Position numbers and translations under genes: made by a program
Notes under the pieces: generated by a model
Told to the model about the DNA's origin: nothing
The model's database searches: none
What the model saw: only the letters and a program-made list of their open reading frames with translations
Source of the DNA: Byssochlamys sp. IMV 00236
Lineage: Eukaryota > Ascomycota > Eurotiomycetes > Eurotiales > Thermoascaceae
Reading direction: 5' to 3'
DNA: 30,832 bases
NCBI GenBank assembly: GCA_001931875.2
Contig: MSJH02000724.1
Location: 1-30,832 of the forward strand
Shown here: piece after piece, positions 1-10,618 of the stretch
Position numbering within the stretch: position 1 is the first letter of the stretch
Layout: each line of letters begins with the position of its first letter

Positions 1-1
1 G

Positions 2-328
2 CGTTTGATACCTACCCTAGTTGAAGATGGTGATGCTTGGGAAGCCAAGCTAACAGAACAAGTACGTAATTCCAGCCTTCAGCTGCGAAGAATGATTCGT
101 CGTCACTCACTCGATGGTCTGAGAACAAACCATGAGATAATCGAGAGACTGACTCGATTAGGTGCGTATGCATCAAGCCAGTTAGATGATGTTGATTCCG
201 CTTGCGAAGTGTCTTCTGAAGAAGGAGAAGAGCAAGAAGAAAAAGACAAATGTTCAAAAGTGGAGCTAAACACTTTACGTATACGTCGTTCAGACAAAGC
301 CTTGAATATCCTTCGTGGACTTTCTTGA
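2..328 (+). CDS. 3' end of an unrecognised protein gene (partial)
   Basis: An open frame enters from the left edge and ends at a TGA (326-328), giving about 108 C-terminal residues. The start lies outside the window. The composition looks like real protein: a charged, probably helical region (EAKLTEQVRNSSLQLRRMIR) is followed by an acidic stretch (SSEEGEEQEEKDK) and a basic tail ending LNILRGLS. No conserved motif allows a family assignment. It may be the end of a coiled-coil or scaffold-type protein, but that is only an impression from composition. The downstream DNA turns T-rich and then AT-rich, with AATAAA-like sequence near 440, as expected for a 3' UTR. Confidence 0.55.
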   Translation, partial: RLIPTLVEDGDAWEAKLTEQVRNSSLQLRRMIRRHSLDGLRTNHEIIERLTRLGAYASSQLDDVDSACEVSSEEGEEQEEKDKCSKVELNTLRIRRSDKALNILRGLS

Positions 329-744
329 TTATCCTTTTTTTTTTTTTTCATTCGCTTCACTGTAACAAATATCATTTCCTCCCTTTTCTTTTTCCATTCT
401 TCACACGCACTTTTCATATTGTATATTTTATAAATATTTAAATAAACTCTTTATGTACTTATGTGCATTCACTACTTGACACTACTTTAAGAAAAGAATA
501 GGCATACTGCCAATGAGTCTAGCACTTTTATATCTTTGGGTAACGCTCATCTGACTGTGTCACTCTGCATGTTCTCTTTATTTAAAGCATTCAATAGCCA
601 GTAGGAAAATTGCCTCCTCAAGAATGCATAAATAGGTCTGTTTTCTCCTTTTTCTTTTCTTTTTTTTCCTTATTACGTCTACTCAACCAAAACAGCGCTC
701 GCTTCTATGTTCGGTCGCAAGTCAATTCACGGTATTCAGAAGGT

Positions 745-972
745 GCACCACGCACTTTGCCTCACATTGTAACCTAGCGCTTCCTTGTTAGTGATTCAAG
801 AGGAAGCAGGATACTGGAGTTTGCCACGGCATCTCTTCCGTGGATCTCCTAGTGACTAAAAAGCACGCTCTGTATTCCTGTGGGGATCGTGCCCTCTAAG
901 CGTGGCTACTTGAAAAAATGCTTATGCTGTCGCTAGGCGGTATCGAACCAAAAGCTATTTTGGGTAGTTTAA
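745..972. repeat. Diverged dispersed repeat, copy 1
   Basis: Blocks in this interval recur in the same order and orientation near 21,745-22,425. They include CAC(A/T)TGTAACCTAG, GTGATTCAAG, CTAAG(C/T)GTGGCTACT and the run TGCTTATGCTGT...CTAGG...GTATCGAACCAAAAG, followed by TATTTTGGGTAGTTT. The best block is about 50 bp with roughly six differences. No coding potential is visible. It may be a noncoding RNA gene or an old mobile element; the sequence alone does not decide. Confidence 0.6.
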
Positions 973-1990
973 TGCGTGCTGAAGCGCGAGTCGCGCGGCG
1001 GTTGTTTAGGGGTAAGGCTTAGGAAGACGGGATGGCTTTTTCTTTTTAGACTGGTTTGATCAGTTGCCTGGCCTGAATCACAGACGCTGTGAAACTGGCT
1101 CCCTTTGTAGATCAAATGAATATAAACGAAAAATGAAACGAAAATAACAGCTTGGCTTTTCCTTAATAAATCTAGTGTGTTTTCCCTTTATTTTTCTCAT
1201 GACGTTCTTTGTTTACTCTTTTGAAAATGTGTCAAAGCCTATTTTATACTAGAAAGTTGTTTATTGTTCGTGGTGTGCTTCAGATTGAGTACTTGTTTAA
1301 AGAATGATAAAGACTGACCTTATAATCAATGTCCTTGTTCTATCACTATTGCAAAAATAGACACCACAGAGTCCCTTCAGCTATTAACAACTCAATGAGT
1401 GTATAACTAGTTACACTTTTCTTTAACCAATTATATTTTTATAAAGTAACTCATGTACAATACCTTTTATACATGGTGTTATATTTGCGTAAAAGATTAT
1501 TAAAAGAGTATAAATAACCATTTATGGATGATATCAGTATGAGAGATCTACATGATCGTCATCGTATATCAAATGCCTTGACAAAGAACGAATAATAAGA
1601 CAGGAGTTTTTCTTTCATTTTGCGACTATTTTTTTTTAAAACATTATGGCGTTTATTAGTCAATAAACAATAAATCAAGTCTAATATCACCTGAAGCTTT
1701 TAGTATCATTTGAGTTATTAGCGTATTTTACATTAGGAACTTAAACACGCGCGTGAAGACAGTTTGGAAGCGTTCAACAAAAACGGTTCAAGGAGGAACA
1801 TTTTTGGAAATCAGTGTATGCTTAATCTATTGTTAGCAAAATGATAAACTAAAATAGACAAACCTTCATTTGCCAAGACAAAAGGTATGTTTTTTTAGTT
1901 CCAGCAGCAACTTTTGAGGATAAAAATAAAAATAACCTTATATGGAAATATCATCCTTGGCTTTAATTAGTGTAGTCTCGATCTTTAAAG

Positions 1991-1998
1991 TATAAATA
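1991..1998 (+). promoter_or_regulatory. TATA box of the secreted-protein gene
   Basis: TATAAATA lies 57 bp before the ATG at 2055 and is followed by a T-rich stretch. Position and sequence fit a fungal TATA core promoter. This is inferred from position only. Confidence 0.5.
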
Positions 1999-2054
1999 AC
2001 TTACAAAGGTAGAGCTTTTTTTTTATTTTATTCCTTTTCTATACACAATCTCCA

Positions 2055-2591
2055 ATGTATTCAATTCTCTTTAACATTCTCTTATTATCATCAGTCATTA
2101 CTGCAAGTCCCGTCTTAAACAGAAGGGATGACAACAGTACATCCACTGTTGACAATACCAATTATAATTCTACCAACATTCAAGTCCTCTCTGACACACA
2201 GTTCTGTTCTTTCCTTCCTGGTACCCCTGGTCAAGATGTGGCTACTACTGAGAAGCAAGGAAAGCCATTCTGTACAAATTCTTCCCTTGGTGGATACACC
2301 TTCCCCTCTGGTCTTATCCTAACTGCTCACTATCTCAAGACCGACAGTTACTCTCAAGTGACAGGTACCTTTGACCCATCTGTATACAATCTATCTTCTA
2401 CAGATAATGGAGGTCAATACGATAACAGAGACCAAAGCCAGCATAAATGTAATGACCTTGATTATTTCGTAAACTTGATTGAACCTAATGGCGGTACCTT
2501 TTGTATTCGATGCTGTGAGTCTCAAGCTGACTGTAACATTGGTATTTCTCAAGATGGCTGCAGAAAGGTTGTTCCTGGAGATTACAGCTAA
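2055..2591 (+). CDS. Small secreted cysteine-rich protein
   Basis: This is a 178-residue protein from one exon. Residues 1-17 form a clear signal peptide (MYSILFNILLLSSVITA), followed by a dibasic site (NRRDD) that may be trimmed by a Kex2-like protease. A Ser/Thr/Asn-rich linker with several N-glycosylation sequons comes next. The rest is a compact domain with eight cysteines, including a CIRCC pair, and it ends VVPGDYS. The pattern FCSFLPGTPG...GGQYDN...YFVNLIEP...CIRCC...ADCN resembles a family of secreted fungal proteins of unknown function that I recall from Mucoromycota and Basidiomycota. Cell-wall or extracellular location is inferred from the signal peptide. The start is supported by the upstream TATA box. 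No function is claimed. Confidence 0.85.
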   Translation: MYSILFNILLLSSVITASPVLNRRDDNSTSTVDNTNYNSTNIQVLSDTQFCSFLPGTPGQDVATTEKQGKPFCTNSSLGGYTFPSGLILTAHYLKTDSYSQVTGTFDPSVYNLSSTDNGGQYDNRDQSQHKCNDLDYFVNLIEPNGGTFCIRCCESQADCNIGISQDGCRKVVPGDYS

Positions 2592-3958
2592 TTAATATAG
2601 TTTAATTACTTTTTATAGTAAAAAAGTATTTATTTGTGTAGTTTATATTGTGTGCCAAAGAATAAATTTAGCTTATAAAACCTGTATATTAATACAAGCA
2701 GTTACTTGATGTCGTACTTGTACCTCGACCTAATTACACATTATGACTATTTGTGTTGTTCAGCAAGACACATTTTGACATATAGACTGTTTATTATGAC
2801 GATACAGATGTTATGACAGTGAATAAAGTGTAAAGCACATGATGTAATAAAGATGATGATGTTATATGAATATATATTTTAATGTTGGGAGAGTTTTTCT
2901 AAAAGGAATATCACATAATTCGAAAATTTATAATACAAAATATGACACCTGAATCGACATTACTTTTTGAAAATAGTGTATAAAAGACACGCTCCCCTCT
3001 TCTCCTTCTCACTAGTGTATCTTACACTTGATCCCATTCACCCCTTCCAAAACATTTTTACCCTTGATCCCAAAAGGGCTTTTTTTTTTGTCACCACTAT
3101 CCTTCCTTTATGAACTGCCTCGGGCGGGAAAGATGTAATATTACGATCGTGCGCCCATTAGAGGTTTTAATTATTTATAAATAAAAATCCGTTTAAACGT
3201 ATAAAAGACACAAGAGAGAAGGAAAAAACAAGAAAGGATTCTTTTTTTTGTTTGTTGCATGAATAAAACAGGGGGGAAAGAATGTAACAGCAGTCGGGCG
3301 GATCGATGCCACTGAGGAGGCAGCATTCTCGAGTTACTTCATAGTGCCTTTCATTATCTATGCACAGTTACATACAAGTGCGAGCACGGGAGGGAGCAAT
3401 GCAGGGATTTGCTGGCATAATTAGCCTTACTGGCGTAGAAAGCAAGGAAACAGAGTTATGGTTAAACACCATTTGAAGGGCTGTTATATCAAACACGTCA
3501 ATGTTAGTTACTAAAACTAGGTCTATAAGCATCTTTGCCACACGAAAACATTTAAAGCAGCCAAAAAACGCTTGTTTTAGGCAATACTTGTTTTTTATCG
3601 CAATTGTTGTAGTAACATATAGTGTATGAACACAGCATATGTATACATGCTTTGTTTGATGAATTATGTTCTGCTGCAAAGATAATGATTTATATTCAGT
3701 CAATTCCTGAGGTACAAATTGACCTAAATACATTGATATAGTTAAAGGACCAACGGATCACACTTCTTTACTTCAAACTGGGCAATAGTAGCGATTGTTT
3801 CTTTAAAGTATGTTACACAGTTGTATTATTATAGAAATAGTAGCTTATTCTTGCCTTCTCTAAACCTTATGCTCACAGACATTATTAAAAACTCTTGCAA
3901 GAAGAAAAAAAGCGAACAACAAATACAAAATACGCCATTTAAAAAAAAATGGGTTTTA
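2592..3958. other. Intergenic region
   Basis: I see no supported gene. The stretch is AT-rich, with pyrimidine-rich patches near 2995-3105 that contain CTTGATCCCA twice. It also has two similar G-rich motifs, CGGGCGGGAAAGATGTAAT near 3121 and GGGGGGAAAGAATGTAAC near 3271. It carries the 3' UTR of the secreted-protein gene on the left and of the convergent helicase gene on the right. Confidence 0.5.
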
Positions 3959-5476
3959 TTAATGTCTCTTGCCCTTCTTATGACTTCCAGCCTTAAACTT
4001 CTTCTTTCCAGGCATGACAAGACCCTTTTCTTCATTATCTGCATCATCATCTTCTTCTTCTTCACCTTTTCTTCCTCGCTTTGATTTTTTACCGTTGGCT
4101 GTTTCCTTCATTTCTAATGTAGCCAAGCGTTGTGCTTCATCTACACGTTCCTGCAACATCATGACTTCATCCTTTTGAACAGGGAAACCATCCAACTTAC
4201 GGCCCAAGTCCTTTTCTATACGCTGAATCAACTCGACATCATATTGTGTAACAAATGTAATCGATTTTCCTGATCGACCAGCTCTTGCCGTACGACCTAC
4301 ACGATGGATATAATCTTTGGATGACTGTGGCACATCATAATTGATAACAATATCGACGGTTGGGATATCTAAACCTCTACTGGCAACATCGGTAGCAACT
4401 AGAATATTACGTGCACCTGCCTTGAACTTGGTCAGAGCACCCAGTCGTTTGGCTTGAGGCATTTGGCCGTGCAAGGGGATAGCACCAAATCCTAAGCTTC
4501 GAAGCATGATAGCAATCTTTTGTGTGTCATTACATGTACGGGTAAAGATGATGGTTGAATTGCCAGCCAATTCATTCAATAAATAAACCATGTAGCAATC
4601 TTTGTGTTTCAGAGGGAAGAAGAGGTAGTATTGCAGCAGTGTCTTTACTGTTGAGTATTTCGTAGCAACTTCTACTTTGACAGGTTTCTGCAAACTTGCT
4701 CTCTGTAACTTTGCTACTTTGGTCGTCATGGTGGCTGAAAATAAGAATGTGTTGCGTTCACGTGGGATGACCTTTAAAATTTGATCAATCTTGGGTCCAA
4801 AATCCAAATCCAATAAACGATCAGCTTCGTCCATAACCAAATATTTCAAATGCTTCAAGTTGAATCCCTTTGTATTTTCCAAATGGTCCTGAAGACGACC
4901 TGGTGTGGCCACAATGATGTGTGGACGCTTTGAAAGGGCGATAGATTGAGACATCATGTCCATACCACCCACAATAACCGCACAGCGAACGCCAATCACC
5001 GAACCAAGTGATTCAAATGTTTCTGCAATTTGATAGGCTAATTCTCTACAAAAGAGCCATGAGCAAAATGCCTATATGATTATTATTATTATTTTTTTTA
5101 CCTTGTAGGAGCCAAGACACAGGCAAAAAAGGCTTGAGGGTTCTCCCAGAGCTTTTGGATGATTGGAATAGCAAAGGCAGCTGTTTTACCGGAACCCGTT
5201 TGGGCCAAACCGATGATATCATGGCCTTCAATAGCCCAAGGAATAGCTTCCTTTTGAATCTCGGTAGGATGTTTAAAGTTCATTTTTTCACAAGCTTCAC
5301 ATAATTCTTTTGAAACACCCTATTGATTGAATCGTTAGAATCTATAAAGAAACTAATCATATGATCTATCTTACAAGATCAGCAAATGAGATTTCCTCTG
5401 CTTTCTTTTTAGAAAGTGCTTCAATATCAACACTGGTCTTAGCTGTTGTTGCTGTTGTTGTTGTTGTCGCAGACAT
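3959..5476 (-). CDS. RRP3: DEAD-box ATP-dependent RNA helicase, DDX47/Rrp3 type
   Basis: Three exons (5476-5375, 5319-5102, 5045-3959) encode 468 residues. The known role of DDX47/Rrp3 is early pre-rRNA processing for the small ribosomal subunit in the nucleolus. All helicase motifs are visible in order: Q motif [13 protein letters not shown], motif I AQTGSGKT, Ia PTRELA (split by intron 2), ATPGRL, DEAD in [28 protein letters not shown] and [11 protein letters not shown]. The N-terminus is a short Thr/Ala-rich leader. The C-terminus is a basic and acidic tail rich in Lys, usual for nucleolar helicases. Introns are 55 and 56 nt with GTAAGA and GTAAAA donors. The gene is divergent from the Cms1-like gene, also a ribosome-biogenesis factor, with 153 bp between start codons. 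Rrp3 is preferred over other DEAD-box proteins from overall length and the sequence around motifs I-III. Confidence 0.93.
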
Positions 5477-5629
5477 TGTAACTAGATCTATCAGAAAAGA
5501 AAAAAAAAAAAAGTTACAGAGAAAGGATGTGCATATTTTGACTTTCCGCATCCGATAAGCCACAAGCATAATGACAGCTTTATTCACCATTCTCTTTTTT
5601 TCTTTTTTTCTGGAAAATAAATTAGCAAC
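5477..5629. promoter_or_regulatory. Bidirectional promoter of two ribosome-biogenesis genes
   Basis: Only 153 bp separate the ATGs of the divergent RRP3 and CMS1-like genes, so both must be driven from this interval. It contains a 13-nt A run near 5499 and T-rich tracts near 5590-5610, which are typical nucleosome-excluding sequences. I found no TATA box and no exact PAC (GATGAG) motif. Shared control is inferred from spacing and the common pathway. Confidence 0.7.
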
Positions 5630-6507
5630 ATGGCAGAAGATAATAAGAAAAGGGAAAGAGGAGCTGACGACTTTGAAGACGATTTCCAAGAAGAACCTAT
5701 TTATTCTGATAATGAGGCAGTTATTGAAGACGATCACAATGACACTATTGGTTTAAAAAGAAAAGCAAATACAGAAGAACAACCCAAGAAGAAAAAGAAG
5801 AAGCAACAAAAGAAGAAGAAAGTGCCTACAAACCCATTCGATACCATTGACATTTGGAAAGAAAATACAGCTGTACAAGCTGAATATTTAGCTGATCGCC
5901 AAAAGATCGCTTTACCTGATCTTTCCTCGGTCGAACTTGAAGAACAACAACTCCCAGAATCAGCTCTTGTCAAAAATGAAAAGTTTACTCAAGAACATGT
6001 TTTGGACGCACTATCAAATTATATCAAGTTTGGTGTAGCGGGGCACAAGAAGCTGCAGAAAAAGCCAACGTCTTTGGCTTCTCCTGTTGTCTTGGTTATC
6101 ACACACTCCGCTATTCGTTCAGTCGAGCTTGTGAGGTAAACAAAAAAAAAAAAAAGCATACAATGATTTGTCACTTATACAATATCAGAACACTCAAAGA
6201 ATTCTCAAAATCAGCTAAAATTGCAAAGCTGTTTGCTAAGCACTTTAAAATCGAAGAACAAGTTTACTTTTTAGAACGAGAACCCATTCACATTGGTGTT
6301 GGTACGCCTAATAGACTTCAAGTACTTGTGGATCAAGGACATTTAAAATTGGATAAATTGGAATTGGTTGTCATAGATACAGAGAAGAACCCGAAAAAGT
6401 TTAATATCTTTGATCTTCAAGAAGTTAGAACCGATCTCTTTAGATTCCTTGGATCTTACATAGCACCTTTAATGAAGGAAAATAAAGCAAAAATAGGCTT
6501 ATTTTAA
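5630..6507 (+). CDS. CMS1: Cms1/CMSS1-like ribosome biogenesis protein
   Basis: Two exons (5630-6135 and 6189-6507) join in phase to give 274 residues; the 53-nt intron has a GTAAAC donor. The N-terminal third is acidic and then strongly basic, with two Lys-rich runs that look like a nuclear or nucleolar signal. The remainder is a DEAD-helicase-like fold without catalytic motifs. PVVLVITHSAIRSVELVR takes the place of motif Ia, VGTPNRLQVLVDQ resembles the TPGRL motif, and LELVVIDT sits where DEAD would be. This degenerate helicase layout is the mark of the Cms1/CMSS1 family, which is linked to small-subunit maturation. Its divergent neighbour is Rrp3, another small-subunit factor. Confidence 0.87.
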
Positions 6508-7417
6508 TCTTTCTTAGTTGCCCACATGCTTTGTGCTTGTTATGTTGTGTAACATATTTGTGTTACACGATGGTATTAAGTGTTCAACCATTCAACAAAG
6601 GCATCACTTTATACAATATTGACATTACACAATTGTTGTTGTCAAGCATATTACGAATTGATTTCAAAGTGCACTAGTGTAATCAATCCTTTATTAAGGA
6701 TCCAATGTCACAAAAACGCGTAAAAAATTGCATGTCATACAGTCATTAAAGAGTTTGACACCAATAGTGAAATTGGCTCTGACAAGAGACAATATTGGCC
6801 TTTTCATGTGCTGATAAAATACTCACTGTGGCACTTTGCTTTGCTGTTAATGCTTAGCATCGTGTAATATGATTATATCATACAAGAGTAACGCTTCAAT
6901 AAAAGTGTAAACTTGTTTCATTAAGAATGAATACACATCCTCATCAATAACATACTGAGAGTAAGCAGTATATATGTATGCATATGCATAAAGGCAAATT
7001 TTTCGCATCAAGAAGAAATAAAAAATACTTAAAAATTCAATTACGCTCAGACAATAGCCAAAAATAGGCAGTGATCCGAAAACAATGAAACATAATAGGG
7101 CAAAACAAAAAGATATAAAAAGGAGAGCGATTATTAAAGGAACGAGTCACTGTGATAATACGTTGATCGATACTCTCTCTGTGGATATAACGAACTGATT
7201 GACTGATGTAGTGATGATGAATGAAACTAAGAAACTCTTACCAACATCGGAAGTTCAATGTCGAACGTGCGTCCTGTGGTTTGACATGGAACAACTATTT
7301 AAACTTGTTTTCTTTCTTTCTTTCTTTTATATTTATCACTTGAAAAAGAAAAAAAAAAAAAAAATACTGTAAAAACGAAAATAACCTCAGATCGACGTCA
7401 TTGAATACAAATATAAA
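6508..7417. other. Intergenic region
   Basis: No coding frame or RNA gene was recognised in these 910 bp. The sequence is AT-rich. The last 120 bp contain a CTTTCTTTC-type pyrimidine run and a 15-nt A tract just before the next gene, as often seen in fungal promoters. Confidence 0.5.
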
Positions 7418-9886
7418 ATGGTCAAGGATAATTCATCAAATCATTCTTTCCTTCACTCTTTTACCAGAAAGAAGGAGAATATGTCAATTGAGACTTTGAT
7501 AAATGACACATCTCACAAAAAGTCCAGCCTTAATATTCAGAGACCTATAAAAGAAGAGGATACATCAGAGCATTCAGAAAACAGGCCACGAAAATTAAGT
7601 CGTTCATCGTCCCTAACCTCCTTGGACAAATTAAAAAGAGAGGTTAGTCAGGAACCAGTCAACAGGAAATCAACCGACAGTGGGCGCCACACGATCAGCT
7701 CTTTGATTAAGAAGCGTAAAGAGTCGAGAGCAAGCAAGATAAGCTTCGAAAGCAATAGATCATTATCCACGAATAGTAGTAGCGGTCATGGCAGTGACAA
7801 TTACATACAACAACAACAGTCTTCAATAATGATTAGTGAGCTAGATTTATTGTCAGAACGGCCCGGTAGTTTCGCCGCTGTTTGCGAATTTCAATTGGCG
7901 ACTGAAAAAAAGAATGAAGCTTTTCATGCGCTTTTTAAGAGTGTACCACAAACCGATAAGCTCATAGAAGGTGACGATTAACACACAATATATTATAGAA
8001 TATATGCTAATGTAAATTACTCTAGTGTATAAATGTGCTCTTCAAAAAGAAATCCTGTTACAAGGACACATGTATGTGTCAGAACATCACGTCTGCTTTA
8101 AATCAAACATCTTTGGCTTTGTTACCAACGTAAACATAAAAGTGTGTCATACAAAGAACCACAGTGACTAAAACATCGCTCAATAGCTCATCGTAAACTT
8201 TCATGAAATAACAGATGTACAGAAAAAAATGACAGCTAAGATAATACCCAATGGCATCTTGATCAAAACAAACACAATTACGGTAATATAGGATTTATGA
8301 ACATCCGTAAAAATATATATATATAAATATTCACTCTTTTGTACAGCATACATTTGCTTCCTTCATTTCCCGTGATCAAGCCTATGATCAAATTGTTAAA
8401 ATATGGAAATTACACAAACGTATCACACCAACATCGTCCTCTATACCTGGAACATATGCTCGGTCACTTGAAGATGATAAACAATACTTCAATAGCTCTG
8501 CAAGTTTCTCTAGTGGTCATTCCAACGATTCCGCTATCATGACAAATTCTCCTCCTGTTCTACTCACAGACGAGCCTGTATCAAAAGAGACAGTCATTTC
8601 ACGACCAGTCCTTGTTGCGCATGAGAATAAACCTGCTGCTACTACTCTTTTGACGGTAGAAAATACACCTGTGATATCTAACAATCGGCCAAGATCCATT
8701 TCTGATTCCTATAAGGACAAAGTCATTCCTTCGCCCATCATTGTCCCACCAAGGCCCAGTCATAACTCTCCAGAAAAAAATTCAGCCAAGACGGAACCAG
8801 TCGAATACACAGCGAACAAAACTGTCATTTGCCCCTGTATGAAAAGTAACAAGCAGTATACCCACGTTGCATTAGACAGGACGTATCACGGAACCGTCGA
8901 GGCCATGGATAAATTGCTTTTTGAAACTGATTTTACTAAAAGCTTTTTAGAACGTTGTGAGAACTTTGGAGGTAAGATGAGAGGCCAAGGATTGTTCGTG
9001 ATACTTATACTAGCCTATAGATGTTGAACTAGGAGTATGGCAAAACAACTCTCGAAGCATTAAAGGAAAAAGACGAATAAAAACTTCAGCCATGAGTAAG
9101 TAAAGAACGTAGAAATGAACCCAGGACCGCTTAACATTATTTTAAATTACCTAGGTACGAGGGTGATAAACATATTATTCCAGGAGAAAAGAGCTCATCA
9201 CAAACTACCTTACTATTCATGCGTTATTGCAAAGAAGTATATGCCTGATATGCCTATGGGCAATGTATATTATATCCAAAGTAGAACATGCATCACCCGT
9301 ATGAACAAATCCAAGGTGCGTGTTTTGATAACATTTGAAGTCTCATTCAAGAAAAGTGGACTTGTTAGCTGTAAGAATGTAATTAAACATGTAATTTTTC
9401 CCCATATTAACTTATTGCTTCATAGCAATCATTGAAAATAATGCTGCTGATGACCAGTTCAGACAATACAATCATTTAAACGAAGTGCTAAGCAACTCTG
9501 ATTTAGCTAAAGAGCTAATAAGAGATCATGAGTTACTTGTGATACTAAAGTTAGCTCCAAGAGACAAGTTCAAGAACCCCATCAAGTGGCTGGACCACAC
9601 TGTATATCCCACTTCACAGTCTCTTATATTCCTTGCCTTTTGTCTGGTTTTCCTTTCTCATATTATACTATCTGCACAAGTCATGCGCGTCACGAATCGC
9701 ATACAGGAGCTTCGAGCATGCATTGCGAATGAAGTAAATTATTTAGACGACACTTCAATGCACTTTGCTATTGAAGAAGAGGGAGCTCAGAGTGTGCTTA
9801 GGTTATATTCCAGACTGGAAGAGATAAAAAATCAAATCAAACAATACGACGAACGCATCATCGACTTAAAAGACAATATGAACTGA
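7418..9886 (+). CDS. GRAM-VASt-TM sterol transfer protein (LAM/GRAMD1 type)
   Basis: Seven exons (7418-7970, 8026-8129, 8187-8282, 8347-8971, 9021-9095, 9155-9370, 9426-9886) give 709 residues in one frame. A disordered, Ser-rich basic N-terminus precedes a GRAM domain (about 145-265; RPGSFAAVCEFQ, MYVSEHHVCFKSNIFGFVTN, SFISRDQAYDQIVKIWK). A low-complexity linker leads to a VASt sterol-binding domain (about 422-575; RTYHGTVEAMDKLLFETDF, MPDMPMGN). One transmembrane segment (about 619-641) and a C-terminal coiled coil follow. This is the architecture of yeast Lam/Ysp and animal GRAMD1 (Aster) proteins. They are anchored in the ER and carry sterol at contacts with the plasma membrane. Introns are 49-64 nt; intron 1 uses the unusual donor GTGACG. 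The intron at 9096-9154 is the least certain, chosen because it alone keeps phase and the VASt alignment. Confidence 0.9.
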
Positions 9887-10618
9887 ATTCATTAAACTGT
9901 AAAATACTAAATAAAATACCATTAAGCTTTTGAATCAATACACTTTATCATTTATATTGCTCACTACATTGGTTACCTATATCTCTGTGTGGATTGGTTG
10001 ATACATATGGACTAGTATTAATGGCAAATTTGAAGAAGATTTCTTATTCATGCAAACCATCGTCCATTACGTAATCGTATGTTGACTAGCTCACTTTAAG
10101 AGTATCTTTTGCCTTTATCATTCTAGTGGAAACTGACAACTTGTTAACAAAAAAAAGGGACGCCAGCCAATGTTGGAGTTGATTTGTCTTGTTATAATCT
10201 CGATGCACATGTATAAAATACTTGTATACATCATTTAAGATACTGTTTTTAGCGTGTTTGAGGGGTTGACATTTTTGTCCAGGAGAAACAACTGTGATTG
10301 GTAAACCAATCTTGGGCAATGAACCGTGGGGGAAATAAGCATTTTGACGTTTTATCTCCGACCTTAGCATTTAAGGTTATCAATGAACTCTTTAGCAACG
10401 AAAAGGTCATATGTATGCAATGGTCATACACAAGAGAGAGAGAGAAAGGGAAGTAAGTTAAAAAGAGATTGAACCCTTGTTTCTCTCTGATACACAATTA
10501 TAAAAGAGGAGCAAAGTCGTTGTTGCACAAGCATGAATTTATGAGATAAAAAATATTTTTCATTTTTCCAGTGCTTAACCGATTTTTACCTTTTTTTTTT
10601 TCCCATAATTCTTTTCTA
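9887..10618. other. Intergenic region with CCAAT-box dyad
   Basis: No gene was recognised. At 10296-10311 an ATTGG and a CCAAT pentamer face each other in an inverted repeat (GATTGGT, AA, ACCAATC). They lie about 310 bp upstream of the carrier gene. A further CCAAT lies near 10168. These are candidate binding sites for the CCAAT-binding (HAP/NF-Y) complex, inferred from motif only. Confidence 0.45.

Larger units (their letters stand above)
329..2054. other. Intergenic region with a GC-richer island
   Basis: There is no convincing coding frame. Most of the stretch is AT-rich, but roughly 680-1110 is clearly richer in G and C, including a CG-dense patch near 985-1005. Part of that island is repeated at 21.7-22.4 kb (listed separately). 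The last 60 bp contain a TATA-like core promoter for the secreted-protein gene. Confidence 0.6.

Noticed and set aside
949..959. On the minus strand GGTTCGATACC matches a polymerase III B box, suggesting a tRNA or tRNA-derived SINE.
   Set aside because: The flanking bases cannot form a T stem, no A box or acceptor stem is present at tRNA spacing, and the second copy has lost the final C. A T run follows soon after on that strand.
1003..1018. TTTAGGGGTAAGGCTTAGG looked like a degenerate telomere or telomerase-template sequence.
   Set aside because: It is not a repeat of TTAGGG and does not contain a 1.5-repeat template on either strand.
3368..3733. 121-codon open frame on the minus strand.
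   Set aside because: No recognisable motif, hydrophobic and Cys-rich low-information composition, and no splice or promoter support. Probably a chance frame in AT-rich DNA.
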